DNA of 64,000 nucleotides from CAWAPS01 sp963783945 (lineage in GTDB: Bacteria; Actinomycetota; Acidimicrobiia; Acidimicrobiales; Palsa-688), in assembly GCA_963783945.1 (NCBI GenBank), contig CAWAPS010000032.1, positions 372,001-436,000 on the forward strand, read 5' to 3'. The notes under the pieces are model-generated. The model saw only the letters and a program-made list of their open reading frames with translations, had not been told where the DNA came from and did no database searches. The position numbers and the translations under genes were made by a program. Positions 52,995 to 61,183 of the stretch are shown here, piece by piece; the first letter of the stretch is position 1, and every line of letters begins with the position of its first letter.

Positions 52995-53585
52995 GTGACG
53001 AACGACGAGGACCTTGTCGATCTGATCCAAGGGGGCGACGAAGCAGCATTCACCGAGCTGGTGGGGCGCTACCACCCTCGGCTGGTGCGCCTGGCCCAGT
53101 CGGTGGTGGGCAGCCATCCCGTCGCCGAGGAAGTGGCCCAGGAGACCTGGGTGGCGGTCCTGAGGGGCCTGCCCCAATTCGAGAGGAGATCATCGCTTCG
53201 CACCTGGGTGTTCCGAATCTGCGTGAACCGGGCCCGGTCTACTGGAGGGCGCGAGCACCGAAGTGTGCCCGTCGATACCGGGGGCCCAACCGTCGACCCC
53301 GGGCGGTTCACCGCCGACGGCGCCTGGGCGGCTCCGCCGGAGGACTGGACCGAGGCGGTCGACGACCGGATGCTCGCCGCCGGGCTGCTCCCCCTCGTGT
53401 GGGCCGCCATCGAGGACCTGCCGGATACTCAGCGACAGGTCGTAACATTGCGTGACATCGAGGGACTGTCGAGCAATGACGTGTGCGACGTGCTTTCGAT
53501 CACCGCCGCCAACGAGCGAGTGCTGCTCCACCGGGGCCGCGGCCGAATCCGGTCCAGTCTCGAGACTCGATTGAAGGACCGGTAG
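52995..53585 (+). CDS. ECF RNA polymerase sigma factor
   Basis: 196 residues. Region 2 is AAFTELVGRYHPRLVRLAQSVVG and AEEVAQETWVAVLRGLPQFERRSSLRTW; region 4 is LPDTQRQVVTLRDIEGLSSNDVCDVLSITAANERVLLHRGR. A linker of about 45 residues separates them. It directs transcription of a small stress or envelope regulon. The next gene, 2 bases downstream, is its anti-sigma factor. Confidence 0.92.
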   Translation: MTNDEDLVDLIQGGDEAAFTELVGRYHPRLVRLAQSVVGSHPVAEEVAQETWVAVLRGLPQFERRSSLRTWVFRICVNRARSTGGREHRSVPVDTGGPTVDPGRFTADGAWAAPPEDWTEAVDDRMLAAGLLPLVWAAIEDLPDTQRQVVTLRDIEGLSSNDVCDVLSITAANERVLLHRGRGRIRSSLETRLKDR

Positions 53586-53587
53586 AG

Positions 53588-53845
53588 ATGGTGTGGCTGC
53601 TCAGTAGAGATCTGGTGTGCCAGCAGGCGGTGGAGCTGGTAACCGACTACCTCGAGGGTGCGCTGTCACGCCGTCAGCGCCGGCGGTTCGAGTTCCACCT
53701 CCGCGGCTGCCCCCACTGCAGCGCCTACCTGGAGCAGATACGCATCGCCATCGCCTCGACCGGCCGGGTTCAGCCGGGCGACCTCGACTCAGATGTTCGT
53801 GACACGCTGGTCGAGCTGTTTCGCCAGTTCCGGGAAGAGGACTGA
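53588..53845 (+). CDS. Zinc-binding anti-sigma factor
   Basis: 85 residues from ATG at 53588; the frame is open upstream inside the sigma gene. CQQAVELVTDYLEGALSRRQRRRFEFHLRGCPHC carries the ZAS motif HxxxCxxC (about residues 37-44), which binds zinc and holds the cognate ECF sigma factor. There is no membrane segment, so it is a soluble, probably redox-responsive, anti-sigma factor. Confidence 0.85.
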   Translation: MVWLLSRDLVCQQAVELVTDYLEGALSRRQRRRFEFHLRGCPHCSAYLEQIRIAIASTGRVQPGDLDSDVRDTLVELFRQFREED

Positions 53846-53930
53846 AGGTCCGGCCCTGGTCGCCCTGGACCTGGGCCGAAGGAGTAGGGGTGCCTGGCTG
53901 CAGCGGCACCGGGGCCCTTACTATTGCGGC

Positions 53931-54719
53931 GTGATTCACGAGGATCGGCGACGGGCGGAATCGTTCGGGGCCGACGCTGCTCAGTACGACCGGGCCCGCC
54001 CGGGTTACCCCGCGGCGCTGGTGGACGATTGCCTGGCCGGGTTGCCCGCCGGGCCGCCGGTCAGTGTCCTCGACGTCGGCTGCGGCACGGGCATAGCCGC
54101 CCGCCTCTTCCGGGAGCGGGGTGCGGCCGTCCTGGGTGTCGAGATCGATGAGCGGATGGCGGAGGTCGCCCGGGCCAGCGGATTGACGGTGGAGGTGGGC
54201 GCGTTCGAGACCTGGGACCGGCGAGGGCGGTCGTTCGACCTGCTCACGTCCGCCCAGGCCTGGCATTGGATCGACCCCTTCGAGGGCGCGGTCAAAGCGG
54301 CAGAAACCCTGGCGCCGGGCGGGCGGATCGGCTTGTTGTGGAACGTCGGTGTTCTACCGGCCGACACGTCAGCCGCGTTCGAGGAGGTGTATGACCGGCT
54401 GGCGCCCGGGCTCGACGATTACTCGGTGCTGCTCGGGGCCTTTGGTGGGCAACGCTTCGAGGCGGCGCAGAAGGGGCTCATGGAAACCGGCCGCTTCTTT
54501 CCGCCCGAGCTCAGAACTTACCAATGGGAAGTGAAGTACACCCGGGCCGAATGGCTGGATCTTCTTCCCACCCACAGTGACCACCGGGCCCTTCCGGACG
54601 AGAGATTGCAGCAGTTGTTGTCTTCAATCGGCGACGTCATCGACGGCATGGGCGGAAGCTTCGAGATGGGCTATCAGGCCGTTCTCATCACCGCCGACCT
54701 GGCACCGGCCGCCGGGTAA
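53931..54719 (+). CDS. Class I SAM-dependent methyltransferase
   Basis: 262 residues from GTG at 53931. DAAQYDRARPGYPAALVDD precedes the SAM motif VSVLDVGCGTGIAARLFRER, then VLGVEIDERMAEVAR and ETLAPGGRIGLLWNVG. The C-terminal half matches the methyltransferase-11/trans-aconitate group (QWEVKYTRAEWLDLLPTHSDH). The substrate is unknown. It lies 85 bases downstream of the anti-sigma gene. Confidence 0.88.
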   Translation: MIHEDRRRAESFGADAAQYDRARPGYPAALVDDCLAGLPAGPPVSVLDVGCGTGIAARLFRERGAAVLGVEIDERMAEVARASGLTVEVGAFETWDRRGRSFDLLTSAQAWHWIDPFEGAVKAAETLAPGGRIGLLWNVGVLPADTSAAFEEVYDRLAPGLDDYSVLLGAFGGQRFEAAQKGLMETGRFFPPELRTYQWEVKYTRAEWLDLLPTHSDHRALPDERLQQLLSSIGDVIDGMGGSFEMGYQAVLITADLAPAAG

Positions 54720-54773
54720 GACCAGGCGGAGGGAAAGGGCGGGCGGTCCGGCGGACCTGCTTATGCTGCGCTA

Positions 54774-55163
54774 GTGGCCCGGCTTCTGATCGACGGCAGC
54801 GACCTGGTCCTGTCGCTCACCTCGAGGGAGAAGGTTGCGGGGTTCCACGCCGATATCCGGGTACCTCTGACAGCCGTGCGATCGGCCCGAGCCGTCAAGT
54901 ACCCGTGGCCGACTCTCCGGGGATGGCGGATGGCCGGCATCGGGATACCCGGGCGGTTGGCTCTCGGCACCAGGCGTCACGGGGACGGATTCGACTTCTG
55001 CGCATTGCACCGCCGCCAGCAGGCCGTGCAGGTGGACCTGAACGCCGGCCGCTTCAGCCGCCTGATCGTCGGAGTGCCCGCCAGTTCCGACCCTCAGAGC
55101 GAGGCGGACCGTATCGCCGACGCCGCCGGAGTGGCCCGCTCGCTACCACCGGATGAGGCCTGA
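54774..55163 (+). CDS. Conserved PH-like small protein
   Basis: 129 residues from GTG. The pattern LLIDGSDLVLSLTSREKVAGFH, then DIRVPLTAVRSARAVKYPWP and AVQVDLNAGRFSRLIVGV, resembles small bacterial PH-domain proteins common in Actinobacteria. No motif points to a catalytic role. It lies 54 bases after the methyltransferase on the same strand. Confidence 0.68.
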   Translation: MARLLIDGSDLVLSLTSREKVAGFHADIRVPLTAVRSARAVKYPWPTLRGWRMAGIGIPGRLALGTRRHGDGFDFCALHRRQQAVQVDLNAGRFSRLIVGVPASSDPQSEADRIADAAGVARSLPPDEA

Positions 55164-55220
55164 GGGGGAGCGCCAGAACCGTCTTGACTCTCCTGTTACG
55201 GGAGGGTCGAGGCTTCGTTC

Positions 55221-56933
55221 ATGCTCACCTCAACCCATAGCGCAAGCACCTCATCGGGCTGGCTGGGCCGGCTTCAAGCCAGCCGATGGGCCGCCCTTCC
55301 CGTCCTGATGGCCGGGACCTTCATGATCGTTCTGGACTTCTTCATCGTCAACGTGGCCCTACCTTCGATGCAGTCGCGGCTGCACGCCGGGCCATCGACG
55401 GTCGAGTGGGTTGTCGCCGGTTACGGCCTCACCTTCTCGACGTTCCTCATCGCCGCCGGCCGGTTGGGCGACCGTATAGGGCGGCGGCGGATGCTCTCGA
55501 TTGGGCTGGCCCTGTTTGCCGTGGCGTCGGCCGGATGCGGCCTGGCCCCGACGGCCTCGGCCCTCATCGGGTTCCGGCTCTTGCAGGGACTGGGAGCGGC
55601 GCTGGTCGGACCGACCGTCCTGTCGATCATCGGTGTCACCTATTCCGGTCCCGACCGGGTCCGGGCCATCAGTGTGTACGGGACCGTGATGGGAGTAGCC
55701 GCGGCAGGGGGCCAGCTGATCGGCGGGGCCCTCGTGCAGGCCAATCCCGCCGGCCTCGGCTGGCGCACCGTGTTCCTGATCAACCTCCCCATCGCCGCCG
55801 CGGCACTGGCGCTGGCTCGCCGCCTGGTCCCCGAGTCGCGGGCCGCCGGTGCCGGCCGGCTGGACCTGGCCGGCACGGCACTGGTGACCGTTGGCCTCAC
55901 CGCGATCGTGCTGCCCCTCGTCCAGGGCCGTCAGTACGGGTGGCCGGCCTGGACCATCGCCAGCCTGGCCGCCGCGCCATTGGTGCTCGGAGCGTTCGTC
56001 TGGCACCAGATCTCTCTCAGGCGTAGGGGTGGTTCGCCGCTCGTGGATATGAGGTTGTTCAAGGACCGGGCGTTCGCCGGGGGGCTGGTGCCTCAACTGG
56101 TGCTGTGGTGCGGTCAAGCGTCGTTCTTTCTCGTGCTGGCTCTGTACCTTCAGCAGGGGCGCGGGCTGAGCGCCATGTCGGCCGGCCTGGTGTTCACCAT
56201 CCTCGCCGCCGCCTACCTGGCGGCGTCCATCCCGGCGCCGGCGCTGACCGGACGGTTCGGGCGGACGCTGGTCGGCTTCGGCGCCCTGACCCTGGCCGCT
56301 GGTCACGGCCTCCTGCTCGCGGCCGTGTGGCACGAGGGCACGGGCGGGTCCCTCCTGCCCCTGGTCCCGGGGCTGGTGCTCGCCGGCGCGGGCATGGGGC
56401 TGTGCATCACCCCGCTGGCCACCGTTCTGTTGTCGAGCACCAGCCCGGAGCGGGCCGGGGCGGTGTCGGGGATCATGTCCACGGTCCAGCAGGTCGGAAA
56501 CTCGCTTGGCGTGGCGGTTACCGGTGTGATCTTCTTCGGTGCTGTGCACCACGGAGTCGGCCACGCATTCGAACTGACCCTCATTGAGCTCGGCCTGCTT
56601 CTCCTGGCCGTCGCGGCCCTCAGCCGGTTGTTGCCGGCCCGGGCTGGTCGTGGGGGCGGGGCGGCCCAGACGGAGGGCGCGGCGTTGAGGTCCGAAGCGG
56701 CGAGTTCCGGGGCGGCGACATCCGGGGCCGCCGCAGCCGAGACCGGCCCGGTTGGCGAGGCCGGCCGGGTTGGCGAGACCGGCCGGATTGGCGAGACCAG
56801 CCGGGTTGGCGAACCAGCCGGGTTGGCGAGACCAGCCGGGTTGGCGACGGCGACACCCTGTCGGCCATCCAGGCCCTCGTGGGGTCCTGCGTCACCGGGG
56901 CCCGCCTTTCGGATAGGAGCACCGTCGTCGTGA
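55221..56933 (+). CDS. MFS exporter (DHA2 family) with repeat-containing C-terminal tail
   Basis: 570 residues as read. The first 470 or so form 14 membrane helices with DHA2 markers (LDFFIVNVALPSMQSRLHA, AGRLGDRIGRRRML, VGPTVLSIIG). The tail contains six copies of an 18-base unit encoding GE(T/A)(G/S)RV. The fifth unit (56811-56827) is 17 bases, shifting the frame. Restoring one base gives GETSRVGDGDTLSAIQALVG and a further 60 or so coherent residues ending at TGA 57074-57076, about 618 in all. A MerR regulator follows. Confidence 0.85.
   Translation: MLTSTHSASTSSGWLGRLQASRWAALPVLMAGTFMIVLDFFIVNVALPSMQSRLHAGPSTVEWVVAGYGLTFSTFLIAAGRLGDRIGRRRMLSIGLALFAVASAGCGLAPTASALIGFRLLQGLGAALVGPTVLSIIGVTYSGPDRVRAISVYGTVMGVAAAGGQLIGGALVQANPAGLGWRTVFLINLPIAAAALALARRLVPESRAAGAGRLDLAGTALVTVGLTAIVLPLVQGRQYGWPAWTIASLAAAPLVLGAFVWHQISLRRRGGSPLVDMRLFKDRAFAGGLVPQLVLWCGQASFFLVLALYLQQGRGLSAMSAGLVFTILAAAYLAASIPAPALTGRFGRTLVGFGALTLAAGHGLLLAAVWHEGTGGSLLPLVPGLVLAGAGMGLCITPLATVLLSSTSPERAGAVSGIMSTVQQVGNSLGVAVTGVIFFGAVHHGVGHAFELTLIELGLLLLAVAALSRLLPARAGRGGGAAQTEGAALRSEAASSGAATSGAAAAETGPVGEAGRVGETGRIGETSRVGEPAGLARPAGLATATPCRPSRPSWGPASPGPAFRIGAPSS
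56739..56845 (+). repeat. Six-copy 18-bp in-gene tandem repeat
   Basis: Units of GAGACC(G/A)GCCGGGTTGGC begin at 56739, 56757, 56775, 56793, 56811 and 56828. All are 18 bases except the fifth, which is 17. They encode repeats of the tail of the MFS exporter, so unit number or length changes would alter or truncate it. Confidence 0.8.
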
Positions 56934-57208
56934 CCGGCGCGGACTGGGTCCTGGCGATGGCCGACGTGGCGAGCGTCGCCGGCATCAGGCTTATCGACGT
57001 GGTCGCCGGGGCGGCCCGGGTGACCGGTGCCGGAAAGTACGGGCGCTTCTGGTGGCTGAGCCGTCACCGGATCTGATGACCTGGAGAGGCCGCGTGCCGT
57101 GGTGATGGGATCCCGGGTCAAGCTGATGCCGGCCGGGGGGGCCAACCCAACCGCTCCCGACGACCCGGGCCTCGCTCTGGCTGCTTCGAGCACGGGAGAC
57201 TCCCGGCC

Positions 57209-58039
57209 ATGACCGTGCTCGTCAACATCGGGGACTTCTCGCGGATGACGCATCTGAGCGTAAAAGCCCTCCGCCACTATCACGACGTCGGGCTGCTGGA
57301 GCCGGCGGAGATCGACCGGTTCAGCGGTTATCGCTTGTACGACACCGACCAGGTGCCGGTGGCACAGGTCATCCGCCGGTTCCGGGACCTCGGCATGCCG
57401 GTCAACGAGGTCAGGGCGATGCTCGACGCGGGCGACGTACACACCCGCAACAAGGTCATCATCGCTCACCTCGAACGCATGGAATCCCAGCTGGCCGAGA
57501 CGGCTTCGACCGTGGCGTCGCTTCGCGCCATGCTCGGCGGCGAGGCTTCCCCCGCCGAGCTGGAGTTCCGCTCGGTCGGGCCCACGCTCGCCCTGGCCCT
57601 GCGGTCGATCGTCGACGTCGCCGACTTCGTGCCCTGGTGGGGGACGGCCTTCACCGAGCTGCGGGCGGCGTTCGAGGCGCGGGGCCTGCGGCGAAGCGGG
57701 CCCGACTCGGCGCTCTACTCCGGAGAGTTCTTCGAGCTCGAGCGAGGAGAGGTCATCGCCTACATCCCCGTCGCGGGGTCAGTCGAGACGGGCTGGCCCG
57801 AGAGCGACTACGAGATCCTCGAGGTCCCTGCGGCCGAGCTGGCGATCATGGTCCACACCGGCCCGATCGATGACCTCGATCAGGCCTACGGGGCGCTCGG
57901 CACCGAAGTGGCGACACGAGGCATCGGTGTAGAAGGACCCATCCGGGAGCACTACGTGATCAGCCCGCTGGACACCCACTCGGTTAACGAGATCGCCATC
58001 GAAGTCGGCTGGCCGGTGTTCCAGACATCCCCGAGCTGA
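57209..58039 (+). CDS. MerR-family regulator with GyrI-like effector domain
   Basis: 276 residues. Residues 5-75 are a MerR winged helix (IGDFSRMTHLSVKALRHYHDVGLLEP, YRLYDTDQVPVAQVIRRFRDLGMPV), then a coiled-coil dimer helix (IIAHLERMESQLAETASTVASL), and from about residue 115 a GyrI/BmrR-like ligand-binding domain. This resembles BmrR/TipAL-type regulators of multidrug efflux, and it lies 132 bases after the MFS exporter on the same strand, so that pump is its likely target. Confidence 0.88.
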   Translation: MTVLVNIGDFSRMTHLSVKALRHYHDVGLLEPAEIDRFSGYRLYDTDQVPVAQVIRRFRDLGMPVNEVRAMLDAGDVHTRNKVIIAHLERMESQLAETASTVASLRAMLGGEASPAELEFRSVGPTLALALRSIVDVADFVPWWGTAFTELRAAFEARGLRRSGPDSALYSGEFFELERGEVIAYIPVAGSVETGWPESDYEILEVPAAELAIMVHTGPIDDLDQAYGALGTEVATRGIGVEGPIREHYVISPLDTHSVNEIAIEVGWPVFQTSPS

Positions 58040-58049
58040 CCGTGATGGC

Positions 58050-58286
58050 TCAGCGCCCCCGCGCCGCCGTCGCCTTGTTCACCTGGCGGTTGCGCCGGCG
58101 CGGCCCGCTCAGGTGGTAGCCGAGGTGCTCCGCCCCTCGGCCCGCCAGGCGCAGTCGGTGGGACGCCCGGCCCGGACCACTCCGCACCTCGAGCGCATCG
58201 GCGGCGGCGTGCAGGCCCCGGGCCAGGGTGGGCAGGCCCACTGCTACCGCCGCCCAGAGTGCGAGCCGTCTACGGATACGGAACAT
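58050..58286 (-). CDS. Small conserved-looking protein of unknown function
   Basis: 78 residues from ATG at 58286. RIRRRLALWAAVAVGLPTLARGLHAAADALEVRSGP gives a basic N-terminus, a hydrophobic helix and a polar basic tail (RGAEHLGYHLSGPRRRNRQ). It lies between the MerR gene (convergent) and the LLM oxidoreductase (divergent). The pattern matches small actinobacterial membrane-anchored proteins, but the ribosome-binding site is weak. Confidence 0.45.
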   Translation of the reverse strand: MFRIRRRLALWAAVAVGLPTLARGLHAAADALEVRSGPGRASHRLRLAGRGAEHLGYHLSGPRRRNRQVNKATAARGR

Positions 58287-58335
58287 CGCCCACCAGGCTA
58301 GACGGGTAGCGGCGGAATGATGAGACGATGGGTCC

Positions 58336-59229
58336 GTGAAAGTTCGCTTCGCGGTATCTGCCCTGGGTTCGCCCGATCCCGCCCTGCTCGCATCCCTGGT
58401 CACGGGGGCCGAGAAGCTCGGCTTCGACACCATCTGGTTCTCCGATGTCACGCTCCTGCCCTCTACCGACCCGACCGCCGGGGTGGCCTACGCCGCCGCC
58501 CTCACCACGCGGGTCAAGCTGGGTATCAACCAGGTCCCGTTCGGCCAGGAACCCTTTGTCGTCGCCAGCCGGTTGGCCCAGCTCGATCAGCTCACCGGCG
58601 GGCGTCTGCTTATCACCCTGGTTCCGGGCCTGGACCTTCCGGGTGAGAGGGCGGCGCTCGGGTTGAACGGCCAGCACCGGGGCCGGCTGCTCGACGAGTT
58701 GATCCCAAAGTTCCGCCGATGGTGGGCCGGAGGGGCGCCCGAGGGCGGGTCAGATGGCGAGGCGAGCTCGGGTTATCCCGAACTACCCGTGCGCCCGGTG
58801 CAGGATCCCCTGGAGATCTGGCTCGGCGGATCCGGCCCCGACGCCATTCGGCGAGCGGGCCGCCTGTCCGACGGCTGGCTGGGATCATTGGTGTCCCCCG
58901 ACAGGGCGGGAGTGTTGAGAGACGAGATCCAACGGGAGGCGTCCCTCGCCGGTCGCACCATCGATCCCGAGCACTTCGGTATGAGCATCGGATATGCCCG
59001 GGACCCCGCTGACGTCGAGCGCTCCTTCCGCCTGCGCCGCCCCCGGCCCGCTGACGCACCCAATCTGAGCGAGGTGGTCCCGGTGGGATCGACCGCCCTG
59101 CGGGATCTGGTGGACCGGTTGCTGGACCAGGGACTGTCGAAGTTCGTCATCCGGCCGATCGCGCCAGTCAAGTCATGGCCGGAGGAGCTGGAGTGGATGG
59201 CCGACGCGCTCCTCGACCGTCAGACCTGA
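58336..59229 (+). CDS. LLM-class F420-dependent oxidoreductase
   Basis: 297 residues from GTG. Luciferase-like monooxygenase fold: VRFAVSALGSPDPALLASLV, GFDTIWFSDVTLLPSTDP, ALTTRVKLGINQVPFGQEPF and LEIWLGGSGPDAIRRAGRLSDGW. Such enzymes reduce or oxidise substrates with coenzyme F420 in actinomycetes; whether this one uses F420 or FMN cannot be seen. A short GTCCGAG/CTCGGAC inverted repeat (59244-59276) just downstream may act as a terminator. Confidence 0.88.
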   Translation: MKVRFAVSALGSPDPALLASLVTGAEKLGFDTIWFSDVTLLPSTDPTAGVAYAAALTTRVKLGINQVPFGQEPFVVASRLAQLDQLTGGRLLITLVPGLDLPGERAALGLNGQHRGRLLDELIPKFRRWWAGGAPEGGSDGEASSGYPELPVRPVQDPLEIWLGGSGPDAIRRAGRLSDGWLGSLVSPDRAGVLRDEIQREASLAGRTIDPEHFGMSIGYARDPADVERSFRLRRPRPADAPNLSEVVPVGSTALRDLVDRLLDQGLSKFVIRPIAPVKSWPEELEWMADALLDRQT

Positions 59230-59305
59230 GGGACGAGGGTGATGTCCGAGCGCTCGGGCCCCGCCGTGACTCGGACAAAAGGTGCAAATATTGACGGGTG
59301 CCGTC

Positions 59306-59394
59306 GAATCTCGGTGTACTTTTGGATTCTCGGCGTCAAATTGTACGAAAAGCGTGCATATTTGCTACGAGAATCCAAAATGTCTACGAGATTC
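59306..59394. repeat. Palindromic repeat element, copy B
   Basis: TCTCG at 59309 and 59328 and CGAGA at 59368 and 59387 repeat the arrangement of copy A at 43690-43778 exactly (19-base steps, 35 bases between the inner blocks). The inner arms TTTTGGATTCTCG and CGAGAATCCAAAA are perfect 13-base complements, and the centre has TGTACG/CGTGCA around AAAAG. It lies between the convergent ends of the LLM gene and the acyl-CoA dehydrogenase, in a 444-base gene-free gap (59230-59673). Confidence 0.75.
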
Positions 59395-59473
59395 CGGTCC
59401 GCTCAGACCGGCGACCCCCTCCCCCCATCAGGACACTGACAGTCCGGGGCCCGGCCCGGTCGGCCTGGTCACG

Positions 59474-59614
59474 CGGTCGATGCCGTCGACGCAGTCGATG
59501 CGGTCGATGCCATCGAACGGTCCACACGGTCGACACGGTCGACACGGTCACAGGTCGACACGGTCGATACGGTCGACACGGTCCACACGGTCGATGCGGT
59601 CGACCCGGTCGACA
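59474..59614. repeat. 9-bp tandem repeat array (consensus CGGTCGACA)
   Basis: About 16 units of eight or nine bases, with variants such as CGGTCGATG, CGGTCCACA and GGTCGACA, run through the second half of the 444-base gap. Three units are one base short, breaking any reading frame. It follows palindromic copy B by 80 bases. This is minisatellite-like DNA that is likely to vary in copy number. Confidence 0.8.
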
Positions 59615-59673
59615 GGTGAGACCCGGGCCGCCAGGGCCGCCGGGCTGGCCCTCCGAAGCGGGGCGGGCCGGAC

Positions 59674-60840
59674 CTAGCGGTACGACGCCGATTCGGCCCA
59701 GCGCCTCATGAGACCGCGGGCGATGACGATCCGCTGGATCTCGTTGGTCCCCTCCCCGATGATCATGAGCGGGGCGTCGCGGTAGTAGCGCTCGACGGGG
59801 AACTCCTTGGTGTACCCGTAACCACCATGGATGCGCATGGACTCGGAGGCCACCTCGAACGCCGTCTCGGAACAGAAGAGCTTCGCCATGCCCGCTTCCA
59901 CGTCAGCTCTCTCGCCGGCCTCGAACTTCTTGGCCGCGCTCTCGACCAGCAGCCGTGAGGCCTCGATCTTGGTCGCCATGTCAGCCAGCTTGAACTGGAT
60001 GGCCTGGTGTCGCACGATCGGCACCCCGAAGGTCTCCCGTTCGTGGGCGTAGCGCATCGCCGCGTCATAGGCGGCTCGGGCCACGCCGAGGGCCCGGGCC
60101 GCGATGTTGATGCGGCCGAGCTCCAGCGCCCCGAGCATGTACTGCAGCCCGAGGCCGAGCCCGGCCTCGCCGCCGAGAACGGCGGTCTTGGGAACCCGAT
60201 GGTCGGAATAGGTCATCTCTACCGTCTCGATGCCCTTGTACCCGAGCTTGTCGATGCGTTTGGAAGCGGTGATGCCGCCCGATCGGGACCCGGGCTCCTT
60301 TTCCACCACGAAGCACGTGATGCCCTCAGAGGTGCGGGCCGCCAGGGCCAGCACGGACGCCCGTTCCCCGTTGGTCACCCACATCTTGGTGCCGTTGAGC
60401 ACGTACTCATCGCCGTCGAGATCGGCTTTGCACCTGAGGGACCGGGTGTCCGATCCGGCGTCCGGCTCGGAGAGGGAAAAAGCCCCCCGGCGTTGTCCGC
60501 TCGCCATTCCCTCCAGGTAGCGGCGCTTTTGTTCCTCGGTCCCGTTCCGGTATATGAGAGTGGCGGCGATGCTGTGGGTGTTGAGCACGCCGGCGAGCGA
60601 CATCCACCCGTAGGACAGTTCCTCCATCAAACGGGCATAGGTCAGGGTGTCGAGCCCCAAACCCCCGTACTCCTCAGGTATGCGGGACCCGAAGAGGCCG
60701 AAGTCCTTCATCTGCTCGACCCATTTGGTGGGATACTCGTCGGCGTGCTCGAGGTCGGACGCGGTGGGCATCACCTCTTTGCGCACCCAATCGCGAATGG
60801 TGGAAACGAGCTCGTCCGCGACGTCCGGGTCGGTGGCCAT
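59674..60840 (-). CDS. Acyl-CoA dehydrogenase
   Basis: 388 residues from ATG at 60840. Classic medium/short-chain type: IPEEYGGLGLDTLTYARLMEELSYGWMSL, GAFSLSEPDAGSDTRSLRC, YVLNGTKMWVTNGERASVL, MRIHGGYGYTKEFPVERYYRDAP and MIIGEGTNEIQRIVIARGL, with the catalytic Glu in the GEGTNE loop. FAD-dependent alpha,beta-oxidation of an acyl-CoA; the substrate is unknown. The gene stands alone. Confidence 0.93.
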   Translation of the reverse strand: MATDPDVADELVSTIRDWVRKEVMPTASDLEHADEYPTKWVEQMKDFGLFGSRIPEEYGGLGLDTLTYARLMEELSYGWMSLAGVLNTHSIAATLIYRNGTEEQKRRYLEGMASGQRRGAFSLSEPDAGSDTRSLRCKADLDGDEYVLNGTKMWVTNGERASVLALAARTSEGITCFVVEKEPGSRSGGITASKRIDKLGYKGIETVEMTYSDHRVPKTAVLGGEAGLGLGLQYMLGALELGRINIAARALGVARAAYDAAMRYAHERETFGVPIVRHQAIQFKLADMATKIEASRLLVESAAKKFEAGERADVEAGMAKLFCSETAFEVASESMRIHGGYGYTKEFPVERYYRDAPLMIIGEGTNEIQRIVIARGLMRRWAESASYR

Positions 60841-60901
60841 GACCGCCGAGGGTACCCGGCCGGTTGGCGAGCCCGGCAACGGATCCGAGGGCTCCGAGAC
60901 A

Positions 60902-60976
60902 GGTTCGCGCCATAGGCGGCGCCAAACGCACCCTGCTCAGCAGCAGCGTCGTTTGGCGCAGGCAATTCTGCGAACC
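60902..60976. terminator. Nested palindrome downstream of the two-gene membrane operon
   Basis: Outer arms GGTTCGC (60902-60908) and GCGAACC (60970-60976) and inner 10-base arms GCGCCAAACG (60919-60928) and CGTTTGGCGC (60950-60959) form an imperfect 75-base palindrome between the membrane operon end and the acyl-CoA dehydrogenase start. It is best placed as terminator for the operon, or as an operator upstream of the dehydrogenase. Confidence 0.5.
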
Positions 60977-60979
60977 GGT

Positions 60980-61183
60980 TTAGCGCCTCCGGCTGGCCCT
61001 GAACACGCTCGCGACCAGCAGCACGGCGACGATAAGCGGCGTGACCCACCAACTCGACAGAGATGTGCGGCTCACCGCCAACGTGATGGCCAGAGCCAGC
61101 ACCACCCCCGCCGCCACCCGCCAGTCATCGCCGATTACGAAGTCGTACCAGAAGGCCAGGAAGGCTCGGAGCCGGGTGGTCAT
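60980..61183 (-). CDS. Small two-helix membrane protein
   Basis: 67 residues from ATG at 61183, which overlaps the stop of the COG4280-like gene (ATGA). A short amphipathic N-terminus (LRAFLAFWYDFVIGDDW) precedes two hydrophobic helices (VAAGVVLALAITLAV and WVTPLIVAVLLVASVF). The coupling implies it belongs to a complex with the upstream protein. Confidence 0.72.
   Translation of the reverse strand: MTTRLRAFLAFWYDFVIGDDWRVAAGVVLALAITLAVSRTSLSSWWVTPLIVAVLLVASVFRASRRR

Noticed and set aside
59474..59614. CRISPR array
   Set aside because: Units are 9 bases with no spacers and there are no cas genes; it is a simple tandem repeat.
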